A stretch of 25,329 bases of DNA from Jimgerdemannia flammicorona (GCA_003990745.1 RBNI01000984.1:1-25329); one strand, 5' to 3'. Numbered from the stretch's first letter, positions 9,912-20,973 are shown. The notes: generated from the letters alone by a model not told the origin. A program made the numbers and translations.

Positions 9912-10314
9912 TATAACATTTTAGCATAGTTTATTTCTTTTCTCTGTTTTTCTTGAATATTCTATAACCTTCCAGCACTTTCCACATACTTAGAAACTCC
10001 CTTCTTAGTACCAAGTATTAACTAGTACTTATTTAGTTAGTTACTGAATGTCCTGGAAACTTGTAGAACTTTATTCATTATCATTTTTCATCTTTGCCGA
10101 GAACTTTCCTTTTGGCATTTTCCTTTGATTTCTCAGATCCTTCCAGATTCTTCTTTCAGATCTTGTATAAATATCCCCTTTGTTTCCATAAATAAAGCTC
10201 AGAATATTTTCTCTCAGAAATCCTTCGAGAACATTTAAATCCTTAGTATCTCTTCGAGCTATTTAGGACCACCAGAACTAGTCGCCTCCTTATTTAGAAA
10301 CTAGAACTATTACA
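9912..10314 (+). repeat. 5' LTR
   Basis: 403 bp, aligned without gaps to 21461-21863. It starts TATAAC where the 3' LTR starts TGTAAA (the terminal TG became TA) and ends TTACA. It contains a TATA box TATAAATAT (10166-10174) and AATAAA (10191-10196). Confidence 0.95.
10166..10196 (+). promoter_or_regulatory. LTR TATA box and AATAAA signal
   Basis: TATAAATAT at 10166-10174 and AATAAA at 10191-10196 are conserved in both LTRs (the second copy has TATAAATAT at 21715 onward and AATAAA at 21740-21745). This is the usual arrangement for start of the element's RNA and 3' processing. Confidence 0.65.
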
Positions 10315-10316
10315 CT

Positions 10317-10328
10317 TGGTAGTAGCAG
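10317..10328 (+). promoter_or_regulatory. probable primer binding site
   Basis: Two bases after the LTR end, TGGTAGTAGCAG begins with TGG, as needed to pair with a tRNA CCA end. The first six bases TGGTAG match initiator-Met type primer sites, but the following bases do not. A C-to-T change in a TGGTAGC site is possible. The specific tRNA is uncertain. Confidence 0.45.
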
Positions 10329-10382
10329 TTAAGTTATATCTAGCCTTATCAAGACACCTCTCAAGATATCAGTCACAACACT

Positions 10383-11462
10383 ATGGAGGACAATGGGTGG
10401 AACCCTTCATACAATATCTATGGTCCAGGCAATACCTCATATAATCAGCAAAAAGAAGAGAAATAGCAAAACCCTACTCAATCAAATGGGGCCATCGAGA
10501 GTCTTTTGCAGACCGCATTAGCTCAGATTGCTCAACTTCAAGAATGCATAGAAAGAAAGGAAAGCAAGGCCTCTGCTCATACCTCTGTACCTCCACTGAC
10601 ATCAATATATCTGACAGCAGTCACTATCAAGCCTCAGAAGCCTGACACCTTTGATGGTCAAAGAGGAGGACTGTCTACTGATGCCTGGCTTTTCCAATTG
10701 GAGCAATATGGAGAACTGACCAATTTGGAAGAAGTAACACTAGTCTAATTTGCCACCACACTCCTCTGAGAGAATGCTGCAATCTGGTGGCAAAACCATG
10801 TTCAGAATACCAGATTCTCTAGCTGAATCAAGACCTGGGGTGAATTCTCTGATGCTATTCAAGGCCAATTCAAACCAGTCAATAGCACTAAGGCTACATG
10901 AGACTGTCTGGCAAATATCAAACAACTCAAGTCTGTATAAGCATACAATGCACAATTCCTGTCAATTCTGCTAAAATTACCACATGTCACTAAAGATGAG
11001 AAGGTTGACAAGTACATCTGAGGCCTGAAAGGTCAAACCTGAGTTCATGTCGAACTAGAAGAACCCAAGGACCTAGATATAGTGATGAAGATTGCTGATA
11101 GGTTTGATGTCATCACCTATAGTCACCACTTTGAATAGAAGAGACCGTCTTTCAACAACAACAACCACAGAAGGGAGGAACCCAAAGTCAGAACTGTTGG
11201 ATCTGCCCCCATGAACCTAGACACCATCAACAAGAACAAGAAAGGCAAGCTTACACCTGAGGAAAAGGAGTGCCTCAAGAAGGCTGGAGCCTGCTTCTTT
11301 TGCCATCAGCCTGGTTACATTGCAACCAAATGTCCCAAGAAAACTGCCAAACCAAAGAGGATTCTGGTCCTGTCCAAAGACACCCAAGATCAACCAGTTG
11401 AACAAGAAGTTGTACTCAATTTCATGCAAGTCAACTCCAAGACCCAGATCTCTCAAGCATAG
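10383..11462 (+). pseudogene. gypsy gag (capsid and nucleocapsid)
   Basis: The start is the ATG at 10383 (MEDNGWNPSYNIYGPGN), 68 bp after the LTR. One frame runs through KPDTFDGQRG and DAWLFQLEQYGEL, the typical start of a Ty3-type capsid domain, to a nucleocapsid zinc knuckle at 11292-11333. The capsid region is broken by several stops, for example in KAT-stop-DCLANIKQLKSV and YI-stop-GLKGQ, where Arg codons (CGA to TGA) are expected. The knuckle reads C-F-F-C-H-Q-P-G-Y-I-A-T-K-C: the canonical His is Tyr (11316-11318), explained by CAC/CAT to TAC/TAT. Gag forms the virus-like particle and packages element RNA. The same frame leads straight into the dUTPase across a TAG at 11460-11462. Confidence 0.9.
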
Positions 11463-11809
11463 TCAGAAGAAGCCATTGGTTTGGACCTTTAAGCAGTACA
11501 ACAAGTCACTATTCCTACATATGAAAGAAGACTCATTCCAACTGGCCTTTCAGTTGAAATTCCCAAGGAATATTATGCAAGAATTGCACCAAGATCTGGC
11601 CTCAGCTTCAAGTACTCATTGAATGTTGGTGCTGGAGTCATTGACCCTGACTTCCAAGATGAAATGCAAGTCCTACTAGTTAACCACAACAACCAATCAT
11701 ACACTATCAATAAAGTTGACAAAGTTGCACAGCTCATTCTGGAGTGAGCCACCCTACCAGTCATCAAAGAAGTCACTAAGCTGTCTCCAACCAAGTGAGA
11801 TCAGAAAGG

Positions 11810-11810
<1 letters not shown>
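11463..11810 (+). pseudogene. gypsy dUTPase domain, motifs 1-4 (interrupted by LINE)
   Basis: All motifs of trimeric dUTPase occur in order and in the gag frame: motif 1 AIGLDL-stop-A (11472-11495), motif 2 PRSGLS (11589-11606), motif 3 GAGVIDPDF (11628-11654) with its catalytic Asp, motif 4 DKVAQLI (11718-11738), and the beginning of motif 5 (DQKG, 11799-11810). The end of motif 5 (FGSTD) is at 17738-17752, after LINE copy C. The enzyme hydrolyses dUTP to dUMP and so limits uracil incorporation by reverse transcriptase. The usual Tyr of motif 3 is Phe. Three in-frame stops (11490, 11745, 11796) mark decay. The position between nucleocapsid and protease is like that of betaretroviruses, not lentiviruses. 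About 130 residues, the normal family size. Confidence 0.92.

Positions 11811-11813
<3 letters not shown>
11796..11813 (+). repeat. target-site duplication (left) of LINE copy C
   Basis: TGAGATCAGAAAGGCTTT; the right copy, TGAGATCAAAAAGGCTTT at 17723-17740, differs by one transition. The last three T merge with the poly(T) run. Confidence 0.9.
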
Positions 11814-11863
<50 letters not shown>

Positions 11864-11922
11864 GTCACTTGGACTTTGCTATTTATTACCAGTCTATTGT
11901 TAAATATACATTCCTCCTCCTA

Positions 11923-14900
11923 CTACCCAATCCCCATAGGGGGGCCCCTCCCCACCTTGACCCATACAAAGACCACCTTCTCCCCAACTACTCCCACCCT
12001 TTCCCCACTCTGCCTACAAATTTTCTCCACCAGTTTATATCTCTGACCCCTCTGTATCTCCCACCCAAGCCACCAGCCTGTCAAGGTATCCTCCATAAGG
12101 CTATGCCACTGCTGCAGCCAGACCTCCAAGCCCAGTCTCCTTCTATCTTCGAATACAAATAGCCAGTGGCTGACCAATCCTACCCAAATGGCCAGTGCCC
12201 AGCCTAGCATGAGCCATTCCTTACTCACTCCCCCCACTAGTCTGTCTCTCAAATCCTCCCACTGCCCCCATATGCCTGATCTCCTGCCCCTTATTCCCAA
12301 ATAATCCCCAACAGATTGCCAAAAGCCACTAAGTACCTCACACTCTTCTAGCCAATATTCTAGCATCTGTACATAACCCTCTTCCTGGCCTATATTATAG
12401 CATTCCTTGCAGTCAAAACAATCCCCCTCAACAAGGTGACCTGAGTGATAATTGAGCATGATATTTCTCCTCAACATGCACCACCAAGTCACCCAATACT
12501 TCAGTGGCATCCATCTTTTTACCTCAGCACTTCATGCCCAAATGCTCCACCAGTCCCACTCCTTACCAATTCCTATGCCTTGCCAACCACTGGGCCACAG
12601 ATCCTGGCCTGGTCCCCTCTGGCAGTCTATCCCATCACTAATGTCAAACTCAAGCAATGGGACTCTGCCCAGTAATACCCGGTCCCTTCGCCACAACTCT
12701 GGGTCCCAATCCTCCTCTCTTTCATTTCCCCACCAACAGATCCTGATACAGTGTGCCCCCTCTGCTATCCCCCACCAGAAGCCTTTAAATCGCAATTGAG
12801 TAGTATTCTGAAGTCCAACAAAAGATAGGAGATCGCCAGTTAAACCTCTAGGCATGGACCACCTCTCCCAAACCTTCTGCAATAGAGGAACCCAACCATC
12901 CCCTCCCAATTCTATGGCTCTCTTCAACCACCAAACCCTCAAGCAGTGTAGTCTCTTCAGGAAGTCCACCAGTCCTAGTCTGCCACTCACCACTGGTAGA
13001 GACAAGACTTCCCAGCTTATCTGACTCCTCCTTCCAGCCCAGATCTAACCCTTAGCAAGCTTTATCAGCCTCTTCACCACCCAGGATGAGAAGTCCAGAT
13101 GGTATGCCAGATACCACAGCTTCAGTAGCCAGTAGATGTTCAAAATTGTGATATGCCCCACTAGGGACAATTGATGGCCCCCCCAGCTCTGCAAGGCCTC
13201 CCCCCAGATACCAACCTGCTGCTCCCACCAAAGCCTGGGTAATACTGACCCATATACTAAAAGATAGATACTCAAGTACTGCACTGTCTCATCAGCTGGG
13301 ACAATTGTTCCAATAATCTCTCCACCCACCAGACCATTGCCTAATACCATCATTTCACACTTATGTCAGTTAAGTCTTACCCCAGAGTTCTCCTCATACT
13401 ACTCTACTATCTCCTTAAGCTCCTGAACATCCACAATTGATCTCAGTCTGACCACCATATCATCTGCAAAGGCCCCCACCCTCCATTCAATGCTAAAGAT
13501 AGAGAGCCTCACTATCTTCTGCCTGATTCTATCCAGTAGTAGTTCCAGAGAAAGAGCATACAAAATGAGAGACAATGGATCCCTCTGGGGCACCCCCCTA
13601 TCCAGGGGAAAAGCCACCCCTTGATATCCATTACACATGATTGCTGCCCTACTCCCTTCCAGTAGACTGATCATTGCTGACTAGAACTGGTGCGGGATCC
13701 TAGCTCTATCTAAAACTTTCACCAGCCAGACTCATTGCACCCAGTTGTAGGCCTTCTCCTGATCCAAGAAGACCAGACACCCATCCAATCTACAAGCCCA
13801 TGCCCCTTCAATAACTCCATATACTCAGGCTATACCATACCTAATAAGCTATCCCCCTACAAAGCCCCTGTGCTCAGTGCCCAAGATTTGCTGTACCACC
13901 TTTTGTAGCCTTGCAACCACCACCTTAGTAATCAACTTTCTATCCATATCCAATAGCATAATCAGCCTCCAGTTCTTCCAGTCCTCTCGCCTTCCTTTGT
14001 TCTTATAGAGCAATGTCACCAATCCCAGATCCTGCTCCCCCACCCATCTCCCTGTCTATAGAATAAGATCACACAATATCATCATCTCCCCCAGTATCCC
14101 TGGGATCCTGACTATCTTCTTCCAAAAATCCCAGGGCAGACCATCTTCTCCAGGTGCTGTACCTGAGGTTGTCATGGCAAGAACCTGGTGGATCTCCTCC
14201 TCTCAGACTGGCAATACCAAGTCACCCATCTCATCTACTTGTGGGGGTTACCAATCTTCTAATGCATGGCCAATCATATCAGCATCTGCCCCATCCTCCT
14301 CCTCACTCCACAATCTACTCCAGTGCTCCTTTAATAATCCAAGAATATCTTGGATACCATGGACCAGGATACCATCAGAATTGAGTACCTCCTCTCACCT
14401 TTGTTGTACCCTCCTAGCCCAACAGGCCCTTGTGAGGAATTTAGAGGGTCTCTCTCCATCTTTCAAACTCTGCCACCATAGCCTAGCCACTAAGCCCTTC
14501 ACCCTTGCTTCCTCCTCCTCTCGCAGCATCTGTTGTAGTTTACGAATCTCCTTTTTCACTCTTATAGACCTCCAATTCTCCTCCCCCTCCACTATCACCA
14601 GTCTCACCCAATCTTCTAAGAGCCTAGACAGTCTACTAGAGGCCCATCTCACTTTCCACCTCCTCTGTTTCCCAGCCTCCTTACCCGCCTCACTCCAGTA
14701 TGTCTTGGCCATCTCCTTCATTCTTATCTACTGAATGCCAACTGGCGTACCTTCCTGCCTCCAACCTGCTATCTGTAGTTGAATTTCTGTAGCCCATCTG
14801 TCCTATCAAATTCTATCATCTAACAAGAAGAAATTGAGGCACCAATATCCAGACCCATCCCCACTTTCCCCAAACTGACCCTGTCCAAGAATTCCCCAGT

Positions 14901-15612
14901 GATCTGACCAAGGACACCATTCCACCTCCAGTGATCTCCAAACATCCAAACCCCAACAGCTAGTCATCAGCATTCAATCAATTCTCATCCCCAAGCCTCC
15001 TGCCCAATGCGTGTAAACCCTTCTATCCCCCCAGCACTTCCTACCTGTATCCACCAGAGCACTTAACCTTTCCACTTCCTCTCATGCTGCCAGCCCTCCA
15101 CTCCGACCCTCCACTTCTTGTCCTCCATTAGTTCTGTCTAGTAGTATCTCTCAAACCATATTAAAGTCTCCACCCAGTACATCCACCCCAGCCTCTGCAA
15201 GTATCCCACTCTCTTGAAGACCCTTTACCCAGTCCACATGCTCACCCCATCCAGCAGGGCAGTAACAAGATCCCACTGTAATTGGCTCCCATCCAGTATG
15301 TATCCACTTACCCCAGACTAGTCTATTCCCCCAGCTCTGCATATCCCTTATCTCCCCTCTGCCTTTCTGTATCAGAATCCCAACCTTGCTCATCCAAACT
15401 GCCTCACCTCCCCATTCCTTCATCCATTCCAGTTTATCCAATTCCTCCTCACATCTGACATCCTGCAAGAGAAACAGATCGGCCTCCAATCCCTTCAGCC
15501 AAGTAAAAATATTCCATTGTCGAGAAGTGTCCTGTAGCCCATTTACATTCAGTGAAAAAATGTTAGTTGTACTATTCATATTAATGTATAATGTTTTTTT
15601 TATCCCATCCAT
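11923..15612 (-). pseudogene. LINE copy C ORF2 (endonuclease, reverse transcriptase, zinc finger)
   Basis: ORF2 starts at the ATG 15612, two bases after the ORF1 stop. The N-terminus is an AP-endonuclease domain: NIFSLNVNGLQ, LLQDVR, GSCYCPAGWGEH and GDFNMV (15600-15150). Endonuclease of this class nicks target DNA to prime reverse transcription. Downstream are a basic helical linker (14721-14395), the RT with LLDMDRKLI and LLEGSRAA, VPQRDPLSLILYALSLE, and the catalytic box FADD (13470-13459, intact). The C-terminus (12510-11923) has CFDCKEC...LEYWLEEC, the CCHC-type finger common at LINE C-termini, with the His apparently changed to Tyr relative to copy B (EHWLGEC). Several stops and shifts break the frame, so it is inactive. 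Length of about 1,230 codons is normal. Confidence 0.9.
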
Positions 15613-15614
15613 CC

Positions 15615-17638
15615 CTATTGCACCAAGTTCAACTCTTCTTGCACCATGTCCAGATTATGTTCCACAGTCACTTCCTCTTCAATGGCCCTCTGAGCCTCCA
15701 ATCCAGCCAACAGCTCATTCATCTCTCTATCTGCCTTCTCCTCAAACTCCTTGTGGTATTCCAGGCAGGCCTCCTGCCAGAGCTGCAATCCATGTTGCTT
15801 GGCCCAACAGTACTTGGCCCTCTCACCAGCAACCCCTGCTAGTTCAGCCTCTCACTCCTTATCCACCTCATACTCTTCCTCCTCCAGATATACTGTAATG
15901 ATCTCTACCTTCAATGCCAACTCTACACCATCTCCCTGCAATACCCATGCCCAATACTCATCACTCATTACCCTCAAGTCCACCTCCCTAAGTTCTTCAG
16001 CCACTAGATTATTCATCATCCTGCACATCCAGAGTAGATTACCAATCTCCTAACCTCCCAGGGTTGCTGGTCTTCCACTATCCAACATCATGGTATCAGC
16101 TCTGGCACTCGCCACCTCATCCCACACCTCTGGAACATCCACCAATTCCTCCTCCCCAGCCTCCACCACCTGTCCCCCCTTTGCTACCTCAGGCATGCCA
16201 AATTGCACTCATTGGGCCCCCTTTATTAGCACATCTTCTCCTACCTTGCTCTGATAAGCTGGCCCTTGCCTGATGAGAGAGGTGGGGGTTGACGATCCCA
16301 CCCAGTCCTCCTCCCAGACCTCAAATATACCATCAGCATATGGGTCGCCATTAGCTGCCTTCCTGTCCTCCTCTGTTCCTTTTCCCACACTCCCTTCCTT
16401 CTCGCCAGCCCAGATACTTGCCTTGGTACCCCCAGGTTCCACTGTTCCACCTGCCTCTTTCAATGGTCAACTCTCCATCTTAGCCAGCAACTCCTTCTGA
16501 CATTGATGGCCCTGAGCTATTTCCCATTGCTCCTTGTCTACTCAGATCCTCTTCCCATCTACTACCTCTAAGTGCATTGACTCCATATAGGACTTCCAAG
16601 TCTTTGCCTGCTGCTCCACCACTCCACTCATCTCTTCTAGTGCCTCCAGCAAGTTCTCTTCCTCCTTCTCACTCCCCTTTGCCCTTGTTACCTTACATAA
16701 GATCACCCCCCAGACTATCACTGAAGGCCAGTCCCTCGTCTTCCCTGTAGCCTCTTTTCCTGCCAGCTGAATCTACACATCCACATCCCCAGTCCTAAGT
16801 GAGATCCCTTCCCAGACTCTGAACCCGATATCTACTACCTCACCATACTCCTCCATGACCTCCTTGACTCTCTTTCTCGTCTCCATTACTGTCACTATGG
16901 GCACTCCTTTCACCAGCAGTTGGACCACTCTGGGGTCTCATTTCAGACATTGCGCCATCAGGACACACACCTCTCCAATGATCAATCTAACCTTCAACAC
17001 TTCCTCCAAGGGCTCAACTTCCTCAAAACCCACTTCAACTCTCTCCAGATCTTTCAGAAACTTCATGGATACTGTTTCTGCCACCTGCTTAGCATAAGCC
17101 CCAGCACCATTTTCGCTGTCACTGCTAGGCCCCAGAAGCATAATGTCACCACAAATGTCAAGATTGATTTCTTGAGTAATGGTGCTATAGCCAGGTCTAT
17201 CATACCATCCACCAAGTCTCCCTGCCTCCTAAGCCTCATCTGCTCAGCTATACTATCAGCCATTACATCTGGATTTTTTTCCAGATTGGCAGTCTTGTCA
17301 CCATCAGCCATCACACCCCCCCCAGCCACTACTCCCTCAGCTCTGCTGCCCTCACCCCCAAGCGCTACTCTCTCACAAACTGTCATCATCTCCATCTCCT
17401 TGCCTTTCCTCAGCCAACCCTCCAGCCCTGTCATCTGTTGCCTCCCCTTCACTGTCTCTGCGAAGCTCACCCTCCCAGACCCTTGTCCTCCTCTACCACC
17501 TCCACCTCCTCCTTATCCTCTGGCCAACAGCCCTCTCATATCACCCCCCAGGCCAGGACCTCTCCCCACCTGCTGCCAGTTGAATGTGCTAGGGCCACCC
17601 TACCTAGTACGCACCCCAGAAAACTTGTTGTTTGCCAT
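15615..17638 (-). pseudogene. LINE copy C ORF1 protein
   Basis: Start at ATG 17638 (MANNKFSGVRTR), 85 bp from the 5' end; stop TAG at 15617-15615. It aligns along its length with copy B ORF1: LLKKSILTFVVTLCFWGLAV, then FLKDLERVEVGFEE, an acidic stretch, DPYADGIFEVWEEDW, and the C-terminal CWAKQHGLQLWQ block. A frameshift near 17105 and several stops break it. Comparison of copies B and C shows which residues are ancestral (for example, W in copy C where copy B has TGA at 9036). Probably an RNA-binding nucleoprotein; no zinc knuckle visible. Confidence 0.75.
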
Positions 17639-17722
17639 TTCCTTATCACCTTTCTCCAATAAACAACTTGAGAGTGTGTTGTAAAGTGTGTGTAATGTGA
17701 ATGTTAGCTGAGAAAGGTGGTC

Positions 17723-17740
17723 TGAGATCAAAAAGGCTTT
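17723..17740 (+). repeat. target-site duplication (right) of LINE copy C
   Basis: TGAGATCAAAAAGGCTTT, matching 11796-11813 with one G/A difference. It encodes the DQKGF part of dUTPase motif 5. Confidence 0.9.
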
Positions 17741-18300
17741 GGCAGCACTGATAAAGTTGCAAGCATAGCTGAGAACTAAGCCAATTCAATGCTCATTTTC
17801 AAAGGTCTAGTCAAGGGACAAGAGCTAGATGTTCTCATAGACAGTGGAGCTGTTGGGAACTTCATCAACAAGAACCTCATCAATAAGCTCAAGATTCTCA
17901 CCAAACTGGCTGACAAGAATGGTAGAGTTGTCACTGCAGATGGCACTACCTTACCAATTGACTCAATTGCTGCTAAACTTCCCCTCAAGATCCAGAAGTA
18001 CTGAGAATGTTTAGATTTCGAGGTAGTACCACTAGGAGACCATGACCTGATCCTAGGCAAACCCTGGCTCACATAGTACAACCCTCAGATTGATTGGACC
18101 AAGAATGAAGTCACCTTGATTCAGGATGGAGCCAACATTACCATCAAGCCAGACAAGACTCAGACAAGAACCCCAATTGCTACTCTTTCAGCAATTCAGT
18201 TCAAGAAGGCCCTCAAGAAAACTACCTGTGCCTTTGTGGCACTGATCCGATCAAAGAAAGAAGATAAGAAGCTATCCATTAGTGAAAGCATCAAGTTACT
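17738..18300 (+). pseudogene. gypsy dUTPase end and aspartic protease
   Basis: The frame resumes with FGSTD (17738-17752), completing dUTPase motif 5, then runs into a retropepsin-like protease: LDVLIDSGAVGNFINKN with the catalytic Asp-Ser-Gly at 17840-17848, followed by a VVTADGTTLP strand and a PLGDHDLILGKPWL-like block with the expected ILG-x-PWL motif (18030-18070). The protease would cut Gag-Pol into mature proteins. Allowing for the 5,927-bp LINE plus duplication, this is exactly the gag frame, so no programmed frameshift separates gag and pol. Stops at 18001 and 18075 are decay. Confidence 0.88.
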
Positions 18301-19010
18301 GTTGAACAAGTACAAGGATGTCTTCCCAGACAAACTACCTGATCTACCACCTTCAAGAGACCATGACTACAAAATCAAGTTGGTACCTGATATAGCAATA
18401 CCTAAGAAGAAAATGTACTACATGTCTCCACTCGAAATTGAAGCAGTTAAGAAGGAACTCAATGAACTTATTGAGCGAAGAGCCATTCAACCAAGCAAGT
18501 CACCCTTTGGCTCCCCAGTCCTATTTATCAAGAAAAAGAATGATATTCTGCAAATGTGCATAGACTACTGAGCACTCAACAAGATCACAGTCAAGAACCA
18601 TTACCCACTACTACTCATAGATCAAATCTTTGATGCTCTCAAAAATTCAAAGTACTTCACCAAGATTGATCTCACCTCTGGGTATCACCAAATTCGAATC
18701 AAGCCAGAAGACATACTCAAGACTACCTTCATGACACCCTTTGGACTCTATGAATTTCTAGTCATGGCCTTTGGTCTCACCAATGCACCAGCAACCTTTC
18801 AAGATCTCATGTAAACTGTCTTCAAGGATCAGCTCTATATCTTTGTACTTGTATATATTGATGATATCCTGATCTTCAGTAGCACTGAAGAAGAACACCT
18901 TAAGTATATTGAACAAGTCCTCAAGATTCTCCATGAGAACAAGCTCTATGCAAAGCTCAAGAAATGTGAATTTTTCAAGGATCAAGTTGAATACCTTGGA
19001 CACATTGTAT
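18300..19010 (+). pseudogene. gypsy reverse transcriptase
   Basis: A Ty3-type RT with all blocks: KKELNELIERRAIQPSKSPF, PVLFIKKKND, the [13 protein letters not shown] block, [13 protein letters not shown] (first catalytic Asp), [11 protein letters not shown], and the active-site box VYIDDILIFS with YIDD at 18854-18865, then YLGHIVSAKGI. It copies element RNA into DNA. Catalytic residues are intact, but the stop after IDY (18569, where Tyr-Arg is usual, so CGA to TGA) and TAA at 18812 inactivate it. The frame is continuous with the protease. Confidence 0.93.
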
Positions 19011-19700
19011 CAGCCAAAGGAATTCAAGTAGACCTAAGAAAAATGCAAGCCATTTAACAGTGGCCTATACCAGCAAACCTCACTGAACTCAGGTCCTTCC
19101 TTGGTCTGGCTGGATACTATCATCAATTTATCAAGAACTTCTCTAGTATCGCAGAATCTTTGACAAATCTCCTGCGAAAGAAACCCAACTCTGACCTCTA
19201 TGTCTCCTACATCTGGGATGCTTTCTGTCAACAAGCTTTTCAAGAACTCAAGAACTGCCTGACCCATGCACCTGTCCTTAGAAACATGGACCCAAACTTG
19301 AAGTTCACAGTCACTACAGATGTATCTAACTTTGCTATAGTGCAGTCATTTCTCAAGATGATGGTCAAGGATACTGACCTATTGCCTTTGAGTCAAGAAA
19401 ATTGTCCCCAGCAGAACAAAAGCTGGCTACTCATGAAAAGGAACTCCTGGCAATCATGCATACTCTCAAGACCTGGCAATACTATCTAGAAGGAGTTGAG
19501 TTTGATGTGATCACTGATCACAGGTCCCTTCAGTACATCAATACTCAACCAACTCTTTCTTGCCAATAAGCCAAGTGGAGTCAACTACTTCAGATCTTTA
19601 CCCCAAACATCATCTACAAGCCTGACAAAACTCTAGTTGTACCAGATGTACTTTTAAGAAGACATGACCTTGCTGCAATTTTACAAGTCACTGTGGCATC
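19010..19700 (+). pseudogene. gypsy connection and RNase H domain, with a one-base deletion
   Basis: The RSFLGLAGYYHQFIKNFS block joins RT to RNase H. RNase H starts TVTTDVSNFA with the catalytic Asp at 19319-19321, then ATHEKELLAI (Glu), DVITDHRSLQYINTQPTLS (Asp) and PDVLLRRHDL. One base is missing near 19340: the protein leaves its frame after NFAI and resumes in the next one. RNase H removes the RNA strand of the RNA/DNA hybrid. The final residue of the usual V-ADALSR motif has become LLR, probably through transitions. Confidence 0.85.
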
Positions 19701-19779
19701 CAAATTCCTCAATCAGATCAAGAAGGCATATAAACAAGACTCTCTAGTTCTATAAAGAAATACCAAGGAATTCAAGGAA

Positions 19780-20940
19780 AAGTATACCATCAAGGACAAC
19801 CTTGTATACTATCAAGATAAAGTATATATTCCTGCCAACTCTGAACTTTAGTACAAGATTCTTCATGAACATCATGACTCCCCACTAGCTGGTTACCTTG
19901 GAACTGAGAAGACCATCAAGAATATCCAATGAGACTACTACTAGCCAAACATGCTCAAGGAAATCAAGGAGTATGTCCAAAGCTGCAATCTTTGCCAAAG
20001 AAATAAGTCAAGCAACCAAGCACCTGCCAGTCTTCTACAATCCTTGTCAATTCTGACCAAGAAGTTTGAACAAGTCACAATGGACTTCATTGTGCAACTC
20101 TCATGAACTAAAACAGGCTATGATGCTATTGTTGTTTTTGTGGACCATCTCACCAAGATTATAATCACTGAGCCAACCATAACCAATGCCACTGCCCTAG
20201 AAATTGTAAGAATCTTCTTCAAGACTGTCTTCCAACATTATGGACTTCCCTGAGTAATTATCAGTAACCATGACCCCAAGTTCACAAGTTACTTCTGGCA
20301 AGTACTCTTCAAGACCCTTGGAACCCAAATTGCTATGTCTACTGCCTTTCACCCTCAAACTGATGGACAGACAGAGCGAATGAATAGAATACTTGAACAA
20401 ATGCTCAGAAACTATGTGTCTTATGAGCAAGATGATTGGGACCACTATCTGACCTATGCTGAGTTTGCCTACAATAATGTCAACCAATCATCAACTGGTC
20501 TTTCTCCATTCTAGCTACTTTATGGTCAAAACTTTGAGACCCCTGCAAGCCTAGTCCCATTCTAGCAATCCAGTCATATACAAGTCTCCACAGCCCAGAA
20601 CCTTATCGACAAAATGGATTCCCTTCTCAAGATCACTACTACAAATCTGCAAAAGGCTCAGCAATATCAAGCTAAGTATGCAGATAAGAAGTGGTGAGAT
20701 GTTATATATAACATTGGTGATATGGTTTTACTCAAAGCCAACAACATCAAGGCTCAATATCAAGTCAACCGCCAGTCAGCCAAATTCTAGCCCAAGTACC
20801 TTGGACCCTTTGAGATCACCGAGCAAGTCTCTACCTGGTCTTACTGCCTCAACTTGCCAACAACCATGCATATATACCCAGCATTCCATATATCACAACT
20901 CAAGGCCTGGAACCAGTCACCCCTATACCCTGGCCAAATT
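19780..20940 (+). pseudogene. gypsy integrase with damaged active site
   Basis: N-terminal zinc domain: HEHHDSPLAGYLG (19867 on), where the second zinc His is Tyr, then C-N-L-C (intact). Core: first catalytic Asp in TMDFIVQL (about 20083), second in ISNHDPKF where the catalytic Asp is Asn (20266-20268, GAC to AAC), and Glu intact in DGQTERMNR (20374-20376). A C-terminal GPY/F-type module follows with KYLGPFEI (near 20795). Integrase inserts the cDNA; the Asp to Asn change and several TGA/TAG stops (for example 20251) would abolish this. It is in the frame that follows the RNase H deletion. Confidence 0.92.
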
Positions 20941-20973
20941 CTGACACCATCAACATCAGTCATAGTTGAAGAC

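Larger units (their letters stand above)
11811..17722 (-). mobile_element. LINE copy C, full length, nested in the gypsy dUTPase
   Basis: About 5.9 kb on the minus strand. The 3' end is a 50-nt T-run (11811-11860, the poly(A) tail). The 5' end at 17722 aligns with that of copy B. An approximately 18-bp duplication flanks it. It encodes ORF1 and ORF2 with an AP-like endonuclease, RT and a C-terminal zinc finger. The long tail suggests it is the youngest insertion of the nest, although its ORFs already carry stops. A 62-bp 3'UTR separates the ORF2 stop from the tail. Confidence 0.93.

Noticed and set aside
11716..12162. Plus-strand ORFs containing a long poly-Phe run
   Set aside because: Created by the LINE poly(T) tail and the antisense of LINE ORF2.
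14154..17684. Plus-strand Pro/Ser-rich ORFs, including a 254-codon one at 16920-17684
   Set aside because: Antisense of LINE copy C ORF1/ORF2; the minus strand carries the recognisable proteins.
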